Shown: positions 12,972-20,456 of the stretch, one piece after another
Position numbering within the stretch: the first letter of the stretch is position 1
Layout of the letters: each line of letters begins with the position of its first letter
Virus record (IMG/VR): IMGVR_UViG_3300010883_000490
Span: 1 to 23,560 of that record
Strand: one strand, 5' to 3'
DNA length: 23,560 nt
Source: a virus
The notes under the pieces: generated by a model
Seen by the model: only the letters and a program-made list of their open reading frames with translations
Database searches by the model: none
Told to the model about the DNA's origin: nothing
Translations under genes and position numbers: made by a program

Positions 12972-13448
12972 AAAATTATTTAGGCTCTCCTTTGCAATTT
13001 TCTCTGTTTCTTTACCTTTTTTCTTATTTTTCTTATTAGCATGGTCATCCTTACCCGGATTTTTATCAGCCCAATTTGGAACGCCATCACCATCATCATC
13101 AGGCTTTTTACCACTTTCGTTATCCTCCTCGTCTTCCTCACCAACGATACCAGAATAGGCATTCCCCTTACCTGTAGGTAGTGGACCGTCACATCCTAAT
13201 CCAGGATCGTTATCATCACCGTAAGAATATCCGCGAATATTATAGCTGTTATTCTTTTTACCAATCTTAGTAATATCATTCTCTGATTCCTTAAAGCCGC
13301 CCTTTTCTTCTGGACCGCCTTGCTTCTCTAAATCAGCGCTTCCTATTTCACCGACCGGAATCTTTTGTTCAGTTACGACAACTTTATTGAAAACATCACT
13401 ATAAATATCTCCTAGATTAGTAAGATCTTTGTTTTGCGTTTTAGACAT
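12477..13448 (-). CDS. Acidic repeat-containing head-region protein with internal start
   Basis: 323 residues, no firm family. In order: helix DIYSDVFNKVVVTEQ (14-28); Gly/Asp-rich linker; DDDGDGVPNWADKNPGKDD (117-135), which fits the thrombospondin type-3 calcium-binding repeat pattern (DxDGDGxxDxxDxxP); a Lys-rich stretch (138-150); a second helix VFDKLYDKVMVNE (165-177) that echoes the first; a very acidic domain with DEITVTIDKDMAKALCDVLQ (207-226); and two identical C-terminal units AMNTHYNDGKNNKVGNLKA (263-281 and 299-317). It is upstream of gp14 and portal and has a perfect late promoter. The composition suits a prohead core or packaged head protein. An in-frame late promoter precedes codon 160, so a shorter product is likely too. 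Confidence 0.7.
   Translation of the reverse strand: MSKTQNKDLTNLGDIYSDVFNKVVVTEQKIPVGEIGSADLEKQGGPEEKGGFKESENDITKIGKKNNSYNIRGYSYGDDNDPGLGCDGPLPTGKGNAYSGIVGEEDEEDNESGKKPDDDGDGVPNWADKNPGKDDHANKKNKKKGKETEKIAKESLNNFMATKSVFDKLYDKVMVNENFPFADEAAEDDLDALGLADAETDAEAGEDEITVTIDKDMAKALCDVLQAAIGDEDGDEDEFDIEGEVGAPEDYEGEEDEEGTPTAMNTHYNDGKNNKVGNLKARGAAAAKGASGKVDPGSAMNTHYNDGKNNKVGNLKAGQSAFE
12499..12662. repeat. Two 56-bp direct repeats, period 108 bp
   Basis: Copies at 12499-12554 and 12607-12662 differ at a few mostly synonymous positions and encode the identical peptide AMNTHYNDGKNNKVGNLKA on the minus strand. Synonymous drift with peptide identity indicates selection on the protein. Confidence 0.9.
12977..12984 (-). 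promoter_or_regulatory. T4-type late promoter (CCTAAATA) inside a coding region
   Basis: The minus strand reads CCTAAATA, ATTTT, then the ATG at 12971. The spacer ATTTT is identical to that of the perfect promoter at 4317. Confidence 0.55.
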
Positions 13449-13453
13449 ACAAT

Positions 13454-13461
13454 TATTTATA
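13454..13461 (-). promoter_or_regulatory. T4-type late promoter, perfect TATAAATA
   Basis: The minus strand reads TATAAATA, ATTGT, then the ATG at 13448. It is divergent from the terminase promoter across a 32-nt gap. Confidence 0.8.
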
Positions 13462-13466
13462 CTAGA

Positions 13467-13474
13467 GATAAATA
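13467..13474 (+). promoter_or_regulatory. T4-type late promoter (GATAAATA) for terminase
   Basis: GATAAATA, TTTTAT, then the ATG at 13481 (6-nt spacing). Confidence 0.7.
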
Positions 13475-13480
13475 TTTTAT

Positions 13481-15175
13481 ATGCCTCAGCAAGATAATAT
13501 GTATTATATGGGTAATAAAAGCTTACCCAACGTTAATTGGAAGGGTGAATATACAAAAGACCAGGTAAGATCACTTTCTAAAGCTCATAAGAATATTCTA
13601 TATTTTGCTGAGAACTTTTTCTTTATTGTTAATCTTGATAGGGGACGTGAAAAAATTGAGTTATACAAGGCTCAAAAGAGAGCTCTTAGAAAGATGAGAG
13701 ACAATAGATTCTTTATTCAACTAGCTTCTCGTCAGATAGGTAAATCGACTATGATGACTATCTATATTCTCTGGCAGGCTATCTTTAATAGTGATCAGAG
13801 AATATTATTAGTAGCCAACAAAGAAGCTACAGCAATAGAAATCTTCCAACGTATTAGGATGGCATATGAAGAATTACCCAACTGGTTAAAGCCACCTGTA
13901 AAAGAATATGCTAAGACATCTATGACGTTAGAGAATGGATCGCGTATAGGTATTACTACTACTACCGGTACAGCAGCTCGAGGTCAATCCGTTAACTGCC
14001 TTGTTATTGATGAGATGGCATTTATTGAGCCTCACTTAGTAGAAGAGTTTTGGAAGTCTGTCTTTCCTGTTATTACATCCTCTAAAAAGTCTAAAGTCTT
14101 TGTTTGTTCCACTGCTAACGGTACTGATAATCTATTTTATAAGTTATATTCAGGTGCTGAGGCTGGTGAAAATGGTTGGGCTTATGATAGAATTTTATGG
14201 GATGAGGTTCCGGGTAGAGATCAAATATGGGCAAATAATACTAAGCAAGCAATTGGTTCTCGCGAGGCTTGGCTACAGGAATTTTGCTGCGAGTTTATAA
14301 ATTCTGGTGAATCCTCTATCGATGATGAGTTATTCGAAAAGATGCAAACGCAGGTTTGTGAACCTAAAATAGTTCTAGATGACGGTCATTATAAAATTTG
14401 GGAAGAAGCAGATCCCTCTAGAGTATACGCTGCTGGAGTAGATACAGCAGAAGGTGTAGGTGTTGATTCTTCTGTAGTTCAAATATTTGATATTACAGAT
14501 TTGAGAGATATTAAACAAGTCGCGTGTTATACTAATAATAAGATACCTCCTGCAGAATATACTAATAAAGTCTATTCTATTTTACGTAACTATGGTTCAC
14601 CACTTGCTTTAATTGAAAGAAATGGACCCGGAGCACAAGTGGTAGATAGATTAGCAAACGATTACGGGTACGAAAAGCTAGTATCATATGGAAATGCTAA
14701 AGCTCATAGAAAACAGGTAATGCAAGGTATGATAGCGCATACAAATACTAAATATAAAGGTGTTCTTAATATGCGGTATTATATTAATGAGGCGCGGTCG
14801 GTTACTATTCGGGATGCCGAAACGCTTAAAGAATTAAAATTGTTTGTTAGATACCCTAATGGTACTTGGAAAGCAAGGCAAGGGTATCATGATGATAAAG
14901 TAATGGCCACATTATATTCTCTATTCATATTAGAAAAAGAGATTACAGAGCGTTTCTTTGAAATAATAGAATTAGATGACATGGGTAAACCTCTTGTATT
15001 AGAACCTATGGATTACGGTATTCAATACTTTGAAGATGCGACTTCTATATATTCAGATAATGAAGTAGTGGGGTCAAATAATATGCTACCACCAGTTGTA
15101 TTTGGTATGGGTGATAATCAAGCGGAGGATGATATGGCAGAATTAGAAATGAATGGGTTTACCCGTCTTCAGTAA
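13481..15175 (+). CDS. 17: Terminase large subunit (packaging ATPase/nuclease), gp17-like
   Basis: 564 residues (T4 gp17 has 610). ATPase domain: Walker A SRQIGKST (83-90), Walker B CLVIDEMAF (173-181, D177 and E178), coupling motif VCSTANG (208-214). Nuclease domain (RNase H fold): D321 in AAGVDTAEGVG, E379 in LIERNGPGA and D471/D472 in GYHDDKVMA, matching T4 D401, E458 and D542. It docks on the portal, pumps DNA into the head and cuts it at headful. The T4 small subunit gp16, normally just upstream, is not visible in this window. Its TAA overlaps the late promoter of the next gene. Confidence 0.96.
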   Translation: MPQQDNMYYMGNKSLPNVNWKGEYTKDQVRSLSKAHKNILYFAENFFFIVNLDRGREKIELYKAQKRALRKMRDNRFFIQLASRQIGKSTMMTIYILWQAIFNSDQRILLVANKEATAIEIFQRIRMAYEELPNWLKPPVKEYAKTSMTLENGSRIGITTTTGTAARGQSVNCLVIDEMAFIEPHLVEEFWKSVFPVITSSKKSKVFVCSTANGTDNLFYKLYSGAEAGENGWAYDRILWDEVPGRDQIWANNTKQAIGSREAWLQEFCCEFINSGESSIDDELFEKMQTQVCEPKIVLDDGHYKIWEEADPSRVYAAGVDTAEGVGVDSSVVQIFDITDLRDIKQVACYTNNKIPPAEYTNKVYSILRNYGSPLALIERNGPGAQVVDRLANDYGYEKLVSYGNAKAHRKQVMQGMIAHTNTKYKGVLNMRYYINEARSVTIRDAETLKELKLFVRYPNGTWKARQGYHDDKVMATLYSLFILEKEITERFFEIIELDDMGKPLVLEPMDYGIQYFEDATSIYSDNEVVGSNNMLPPVVFGMGDNQAEDDMAELEMNGFTRLQ

Positions 15176-15181
15176 TAAATA
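15174..15181 (+). promoter_or_regulatory. T4-type late promoter (AATAAATA)
   Basis: AATAAATA, TAGGT, then the ATG at 15187; overlaps the terminase stop codon. Confidence 0.65.
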
Positions 15182-15186
15182 TAGGT

Positions 15187-15765
15187 ATGGCAAGAAACGC
15201 TACACAGCAATCTATTCTCAATAAATCTAGAGCTGATAAGTTCCTTTTAATTTTTGACGTACCGCCAATTTTAAAGGAATTTAGTTCAAAGTTTAAAAGT
15301 GATAATAAAACTATAGTACCAGATTCTGTACAATTTTCAATATATGGTACTGCAGTACCTGAAATAGTTGTACCTGCAGTTGAAAATAGATACGCTGGTA
15401 GTACCCTATATCTTTCATCTCATTCAAAAAACTCATACCCACCTGTTAGTGTTAAATTTAAAATAGATAATGAGTATAAAAATTACTGGGTTTTATATAA
15501 TTGGTTAAATCTATTACATGATCAAAAAGAGGGTAGGTATAACGCTAGAGAGATTAATGTTGATAAAAACTTTGCTGATTATCAAACAAATCTTACAATT
15601 AAGGGTAAGGATGAATTTAATAACGATAGAATTAAATTTACGTATACTAAGGCGTTCCCAACGTCTATTGATTCAATAGATTACGATTATCAAAATACAG
15701 ATGAGATAATTTCCGGGTTTACCTTCGTTTATTCACAACTTCACACTGAAATTGTAGATTTTTGA
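15187..15765 (+). CDS. Tail tube-like structural protein between terminase and sheath
   Basis: 192 residues. The C-terminal half has the tube-domain pattern: KNYWVLYNWLNLLHD (about 97-111), then IKFTYTKAFPTSIDSIDYDY and ISGFTFVYSQLHTEI, the beta strands that end gp19-like proteins. Early residues (FLLIFDVPP; AVPEIVVPAVENRYAGSTLY) fit the first strands and loop. It is one of three tube-fold candidates in this cluster. It lies where T4 has no tube gene, so it may be a tail terminator/completion protein (gp3- or gp15-like position), a tube initiator, or a minor tube variant. It has its own late promoter 5 nt upstream. Confidence 0.65.
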   Translation: MARNATQQSILNKSRADKFLLIFDVPPILKEFSSKFKSDNKTIVPDSVQFSIYGTAVPEIVVPAVENRYAGSTLYLSSHSKNSYPPVSVKFKIDNEYKNYWVLYNWLNLLHDQKEGRYNAREINVDKNFADYQTNLTIKGKDEFNNDRIKFTYTKAFPTSIDSIDYDYQNTDEIISGFTFVYSQLHTEIVDF

Positions 15766-15784
15766 GGTTTTTGGGCCGAATTTA

Positions 15785-15792
15785 AATAAATA
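15785..15792 (+). promoter_or_regulatory. T4-type late promoter (AATAAATA) for sheath
   Basis: AATAAATA, ATTTT, then the ATG at 15798. Confidence 0.7.
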
Positions 15793-15797
15793 ATTTT

Positions 15798-18515
15798 ATG
15801 GCTCAAAGAAAAATCAACTCACCTGGTGTTGAAATAAGAGAAACAGATTTATCTCTTATCGCACCACAGAATATAGGGACAAATTTTTATATTACAGGAT
15901 TTGCTCAGCAAGGACCTTTGGATGAAGTCTTAAAAATTACTACTAAGCAAGAGTTAGATCGTGTATTTGGTACTCCTACTAATTCAGCAGAAAGATATTT
16001 TTATTACTCTATAAGCGAATTACTTAATTCCCCAGGTAATGTTTACGCTTCTAGACTTCCATACGGTGCAGATAGCGGTGATGGATTTGGGTCCAAGTAT
16101 TCCGCGTTGGTATATCCAGTAAGATCGATTGCCAATCCAGCTGGTGGCGGTACTTTAAGCGCTTATGAACTTTCACTTAACTACACGCTGGCTAGCCAAA
16201 CAGGACCTGCTCTTTCAGGCACTAAATTTACATTTACTGGAGGTAACGGTCAACCAGTAAGTGTTGGATTTAACATTGCTGGTGAAGGTATGCATGTATA
16301 CGGTGGTGTCACTACTCAACCTAGTATTACAGCGACTATTGGCGCTGTTAATACAATAAAAGCTACAGTTTTAACAAACATTAAAACTGCAATTGATGCT
16401 GCTACAACACCCGGGACAAACAATGCAACTATTGCTAACTCAGTATTAACAATACCTTTAACCGGTCAGACTAGCGGTACTGCATCTTCAACACCTGGAA
16501 CTACAGCCCCTTATAATGACGATGTAACAGAATCCTTTTCATTCCTTATTCAATCCAATCAAGTAGTTACTACCAACTTAGATGTTCTCTCTGGTACGTA
16601 TGTATTAGGAGAGCCTACACACCTCGATCTTACTGAAAGTCAATATCTTAGCGCTGTTGAAGGTTCTGGCTATGATTGGTCTTCTACCGCGGGATTAAAA
16701 ACAGATTTTAATACAGTATCTGATCTTAGTGGAGCTGGTTTAGTTATACTTAATAAAGCACAAACGACTATTAATAGCCAGTTCGAAGGATACTACTTAG
16801 GTATTGCTGATAATACTAACATTAATCCAGATTCTAATTTCGATTCTATTGTTAATGTTAAAACAGTTGATGCTGCATTATCTAGTACGCTTACTTACAC
16901 AACTGTACCGAAAGGTGTATTACAATTTAGTTTATCTGCAACTCCACGCGGTACTGCCAACACAGTATCGGAGATAATGGAAAACCTAACTGATTATAAC
17001 ATTGATGGTAGAGAAGATGATGATGTTCTAAACATTGGAGTATTTAAACTTCGCAAATCGATCTACGCTAATGAAGCATTTAAACTCGATTATGTTCTTG
17101 AAGAAGGTATGGTAGGATCTGCTAACTATTATAGACAGCAACTTAATCCAACTGGAGGTCCTAATAATCCATTCTTCATTGAAACAAAAGACAGTTCTTC
17201 AAGAAACGTTAAATTACTAGTTAATCCGTATATTTCAAATTACTTTAATGGTTCAGATGCTATGGTAGATGGTAAGCCTACTAAGAAGTTAAGAGTTAAT
17301 ACTACTCAGTTAGAGGCTGTTGCCAATAATATATCTGGTATTGATAATACTAAATTTGCAGAGCTTAACACGCAGTTAGGTAAAGCTGAAAATCTTTACG
17401 CTGCTGGTGCCTTTGTTAATAGTAAAATCACAGATAAGAACTTAGGTGATATTCCTTCTAAAATTGATAGAGCTCTAGAAGGTGTAGAAAATGATGAAAT
17501 ATATGATATTGACGTTGTTGTAGAAGGTGGTATAGGTACTGTTTATGCAGCATCTTCCGCTGCTGAGACAACATACTACGATGAGTATAATACTAGTACA
17601 AAGCTATTAGGTGCAGTTAATGGATTACGCACTAGTAATGATATTGCTGGAGATGCAAGAGATTTAAGAAACAATTACTCTACAATCTTTAATAAGTTTG
17701 AGAAGTTCTGCACACCACCATTCCTTGGAGGTAAGAGAGGTGATTGTATCTTTGTAGCGGATGTATTACGTCAGATTCTCGTAACGGGCCAGGATACAAG
17801 AGTTCTTGATAACAAGTTAAGAAACTTCCAAACAGATGTTTACTGGCCGATTCGCCACCAGTTTGAGAATGAAAATACTTCTTATGCAGCGGTTTATGCA
17901 CAATGGCCGTTAGTATATGATAGTTTCACCGGTAGACAAATATTCATTCCATTCTCAGGCTTTGCAGGAGCTGCAATGGCCAGAACAGATGCTGCAACCT
18001 TCCCATGGTTTGCCCCAGCTGGATTTACTAGAGGGTTAATTCAATTCGCTAACGATCTTGCAGTTAGTCCTAACCAGAAGCAAAGAGATGAGCTTTACAA
18101 GGCTAATATTAACCCGGTAGCAAACTTCCCTAATCAAGGGCAAGTTATATTCGGTCAAAAGACACTTAGTAAGAAGCCAAGTGCATTTGATAGAATTAAT
18201 GTTAGAAGGTTGTTCTTAGCACTTGAAAGGCCTACTAAGAAAGTTTCTAGATTCTTCGTATTTGAACAGAATACAGAGTTTACTAGACAGAGACTTATTA
18301 ATACTTTAACCCCACTATTCGAAAGAGCGAGAAACAATGAAGGTATTTACGATTACTTGATTGTTTGCGATGAAAGAAATAACACTGCAGAGGTTATTGA
18401 CGCGAATGAATTAGTAGTAGATATCTACATTAAGCCGGTTAGAACTGCTGAGTTCATCTTAGTTAACTTTTACGCTACAAGAACTGACGCAAACTTCGAA
18501 GAAATCATCGGTTAA
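15798..18515 (+). CDS. 18: Tail sheath protein, gp18-like, unusually long
   Basis: 905 residues against 659 in T4. The N terminus SPGVEIRETDLS (8-19), GPLDEVLKITTKQELDRVFG (about 39-58) and the following SAERYFYYSISELLNSPGNV match gp18. The C-terminal core from about residue 636 is well conserved: PPFLGGKRGDCIFV, FIPFSGFAGAAMARTD, FPWFAPAGFTRG, INPVANFPNQGQVIFGQKTL, RRLFLALERPTKKVSRFFVF, ending in the strand VRTAEFILVNFYATRTDANF that links neighbouring subunits. The extra ~250 residues lie in the middle (about 110-400), Thr/Gly/Ala/Asn-rich, probably outward-facing insertion domains. It forms the contractile sheath around the tube. Confidence 0.95.
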   Translation: MAQRKINSPGVEIRETDLSLIAPQNIGTNFYITGFAQQGPLDEVLKITTKQELDRVFGTPTNSAERYFYYSISELLNSPGNVYASRLPYGADSGDGFGSKYSALVYPVRSIANPAGGGTLSAYELSLNYTLASQTGPALSGTKFTFTGGNGQPVSVGFNIAGEGMHVYGGVTTQPSITATIGAVNTIKATVLTNIKTAIDAATTPGTNNATIANSVLTIPLTGQTSGTASSTPGTTAPYNDDVTESFSFLIQSNQVVTTNLDVLSGTYVLGEPTHLDLTESQYLSAVEGSGYDWSSTAGLKTDFNTVSDLSGAGLVILNKAQTTINSQFEGYYLGIADNTNINPDSNFDSIVNVKTVDAALSSTLTYTTVPKGVLQFSLSATPRGTANTVSEIMENLTDYNIDGREDDDVLNIGVFKLRKSIYANEAFKLDYVLEEGMVGSANYYRQQLNPTGGPNNPFFIETKDSSSRNVKLLVNPYISNYFNGSDAMVDGKPTKKLRVNTTQLEAVANNISGIDNTKFAELNTQLGKAENLYAAGAFVNSKITDKNLGDIPSKIDRALEGVENDEIYDIDVVVEGGIGTVYAASSAAETTYYDEYNTSTKLLGAVNGLRTSNDIAGDARDLRNNYSTIFNKFEKFCTPPFLGGKRGDCIFVADVLRQILVTGQDTRVLDNKLRNFQTDVYWPIRHQFENENTSYAAVYAQWPLVYDSFTGRQIFIPFSGFAGAAMARTDAATFPWFAPAGFTRGLIQFANDLAVSPNQKQRDELYKANINPVANFPNQGQVIFGQKTLSKKPSAFDRINVRRLFLALERPTKKVSRFFVFEQNTEFTRQRLINTLTPLFERARNNEGIYDYLIVCDERNNTAEVIDANELVVDIYIKPVRTAEFILVNFYATRTDANFEEIIG

Positions 18516-18527
18516 TACAAAATAACA

Positions 18528-18535
18528 ATTAAATA
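18528..18535 (+). promoter_or_regulatory. T4-type late promoter (ATTAAATA) for tail tube
   Basis: ATTAAATA, ATATT, then the ATG at 18541. Confidence 0.65.
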
Positions 18536-18540
18536 ATATT

Positions 18541-19074
18541 ATGGCAACTACAATTCAAAACTTCTTCTCAAGGGCAGCCGAAAAGCAATTTGCAAGAGAC
18601 TTTTTATTCAGGGTTAAACAAATTAACGTTGAAGGGGTATCCTTTGACGGTGATTCAGATTTAGTTTACGCTAGATCAGCTCAGCTACCTGGTAGAAATA
18701 TAGAAAACAAGACAGTAAACTACTACGGTCAAACGTTTAATGTTCCTGGTAAGTCTACTTATCCAGGTTCAGAGGCTTATTCTATTGAATTCTTCCATGA
18801 TGAGAGCAATGAATTGAGAACTAAGTTTGAAGCAGCTTCACGAGCCGTATTTAATAACGAAACGTCAACTGGACAGTATGGGCTGCCTGGTGACGGTGAT
18901 CTTATTACTTTAGATGTAATAGATAAAGATTTAAATGTAATTCAAACTATACAACTTGTAGGTGCATCTATTAGAGATATTAATGCTATTGATTATAGTA
19001 TCGCTGACGGAACTGGAGAGATTTTAAATACTACTGTTACTTTTTCATATCATTTCTATAGAGACTTTAGTTAG
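18541..19074 (+). CDS. 19: Tail tube protein, gp19-like
   Basis: 177 residues (T4 gp19 has 163). It directly follows the sheath as in T4. Pattern: ARDFLFRVKQINVEGVSF (18-35), YARSAQLPGRNIENKTVNYY with GQTFNVPGKSTYPG (about 43-77), YSIEFFHDESNELRTKFEAA, and closing strands LVGASIRDINAIDYSIADGT, then VTFSYHFYRDFS. These are the strand order and loop seen in gp19/Hcp-type tubes, and the hexamers stack to form the inner tube through which DNA passes. Highest similarity to gp19 among the three tube-like genes here, so I take it as the main tube subunit. Confidence 0.9.
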   Translation: MATTIQNFFSRAAEKQFARDFLFRVKQINVEGVSFDGDSDLVYARSAQLPGRNIENKTVNYYGQTFNVPGKSTYPGSEAYSIEFFHDESNELRTKFEAASRAVFNNETSTGQYGLPGDGDLITLDVIDKDLNVIQTIQLVGASIRDINAIDYSIADGTGEILNTTVTFSYHFYRDFS

Positions 19075-19076
19075 AC

Positions 19077-19084
19077 CATAAATA
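19077..19084 (+). promoter_or_regulatory. T4-type late promoter (CATAAATA)
   Basis: CATAAATA, TACTAT, then the ATG at 19091 (6-nt spacing). Confidence 0.65.
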
Positions 19085-19090
19085 TACTAT

Positions 19091-19681
19091 ATGGCCAACG
19101 AAGCTAATGTATTCCTGCAAGCGTTTAGTACGGATCCTAACTTTTTTATATCACACCCCTTCCTTTGGAAGGTTAGTTTAGATACAAACGTTAGCGGTGC
19201 TATTAATTCTGCACTTAGTAAAGCTAATGAAAGTTGGAGTGCCTCAGTAAGCCCGAATACGTTAACCCGTAACGGTACTCTTCTAGTCGCGAGGCAGATG
19301 AATATCCCTCAAGAAGCGAGTGAGTTTACACCTATAGGTGTTGAAAATCGTGGAGGTTTCTTACCTGGTTATGGATTAGTTCAAAGAACTGACTTTCTTT
19401 CCAGGTCATTTACTTTAAATGTTTTAGAGACAGGTGATGATATAGAGCATGGATTCTTTAGACCATGGCTTATAGCACTAGGTATTGATGGGTTAACAAA
19501 TTTTGGTTTAAAGTCTAATATTACTGTTACTCAATACAATAACGACGGGTCAAAGCGTAAAGGTTATGTGTTTGAAGACGCATTCCCTACTGCTGTGGAA
19601 GGCTATAACCTAACTTACGAAGATGGTGATTTTATTGAGAAATCAATTACTTTTGCTTGTAAAAATTACAAACAACTGTAA
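19091..19681 (+). CDS. Second tail tube-like protein downstream of gp19
   Basis: 196 residues. It shows a tube-like strand pattern: PFLWKVSLDTNVSG, LVARQMNIPQEASEFTPIGV with the following GFLPGYGLVQRTDF (about 78-110, equivalent to the PGR...PG loop of gp19), SRSFTLNVLETGDDIEHGFF with RPWLIALGIDG, and final strands AFPTAVEGYNLTYEDGDFIE then KSITFACKNYKQL. The NW/RPW-type helix and late strands are as in the gp19/gp54 tube fold. A tube initiator or baseplate-proximal tube cap is plausible; it could also be a second tube subunit as found in some marine T4-like phages. The downstream chaperone gene has no clear promoter and is probably read from this gene's promoter. Confidence 0.65.
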   Translation: MANEANVFLQAFSTDPNFFISHPFLWKVSLDTNVSGAINSALSKANESWSASVSPNTLTRNGTLLVARQMNIPQEASEFTPIGVENRGGFLPGYGLVQRTDFLSRSFTLNVLETGDDIEHGFFRPWLIALGIDGLTNFGLKSNITVTQYNNDGSKRKGYVFEDAFPTAVEGYNLTYEDGDFIEKSITFACKNYKQL

Positions 19682-19688
19682 TTAATAT

Positions 19689-20435
19689 ATGCTAGGACTA
19701 GTTCTTCCTAACTCTAAGTCAGTTCTATTAAAATCGTTTACGTTTAAGAACTGTAATGAGCTTTATGGTATACGTGATAATAAATCTGCAGTTATAGAGT
19801 TCTTAGACGGTCTGTTTATTACTGCAGGTCTTAATATAATAGAAAAGTTTTACTGCCTTTTACATTTACGAGATTTATGTGTAGGTAATATTATTGAACT
19901 GAGAGACTATAATTTTGATGTATTGCGTATACAAGAAGAGTTACAGGAAATAGTAGATATTAAGAAAACAATTAAATTTGACAGTAATAGTATTACATTT
20001 AATTACCCTAAAAACTTTACTAGTAGTAGTATGTATAATGATAGTTTTATTGAAACTATTTTATTAGACGGTGAGGTTATAAACTATAATAAGCTAAGCT
20101 CAGAAGAAAAGAATTTAATTTTTAATTATCTACCTGAATCTATACAAACAGAAATTAAAAATTTCTATAAAAAACATATCAACCGATTAAAGATAGAGTT
20201 TACGATTAAAGATAAGAAATTAGTTTTAAGTTTAGATAGTGTACAGTGTGTGGAATTTTTAACGACTATGCTAGTTCCTATGAGCCCAGGTACGTATAGA
20301 GATTATATATTTATATTAAGTAAACGCATAAAGGATGTGTCTTTTATACAGCAAAGCACGTTTTTAGATATAAAGGATTACATGGATTTATATGTAAAAG
20401 AGGCTAAAGAAAATAAATCAGACTTGAATAATTAA
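19689..20435 (+). CDS. Baseplate hub/tail assembly chaperone-like protein (gp51/gp26 position)
   Basis: 248 residues, no signal peptide. It shares an arrangement with the next gene: an N-terminal helical segment (KSFTFKNCNELYGIRDNKSA, about 15-34), a middle helix IIEKFYCLLHLRDLCVGNIIEL (residues split at about 50-71) and a C-terminal helical domain (LSSEEKNLIFNYLPESIQTE, about 136-155). The FYCLLHLRDLCVG segment matches ICLLLRKQSLGDDV of the following protein, so the two look like distant paralogues. T4 places hub-assembly genes 26/51 before the hub and tape-measure genes 27-29, which is this position. I infer a hub or tail assembly chaperone. No strong late motif is seen before its ATG. Confidence 0.55.
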   Translation: MLGLVLPNSKSVLLKSFTFKNCNELYGIRDNKSAVIEFLDGLFITAGLNIIEKFYCLLHLRDLCVGNIIELRDYNFDVLRIQEELQEIVDIKKTIKFDSNSITFNYPKNFTSSSMYNDSFIETILLDGEVINYNKLSSEEKNLIFNYLPESIQTEIKNFYKKHINRLKIEFTIKDKKLVLSLDSVQCVEFLTTMLVPMSPGTYRDYIFILSKRIKDVSFIQQSTFLDIKDYMDLYVKEAKENKSDLNN

Positions 20436-20443
20436 AATATATA

Positions 20444-20451
20444 ATTAAATA
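20444..20451 (+). promoter_or_regulatory. T4-type late promoter (ATTAAATA)
   Basis: ATTAAATA, AATTT, then the ATG at 20457. Confidence 0.65.
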
Positions 20452-20456
20452 AATTT

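Noticed and set aside
15760-15785. GC-containing stretch after the tube-like gene as a terminator
   Set aside because: No convincing stem; only a short T run.
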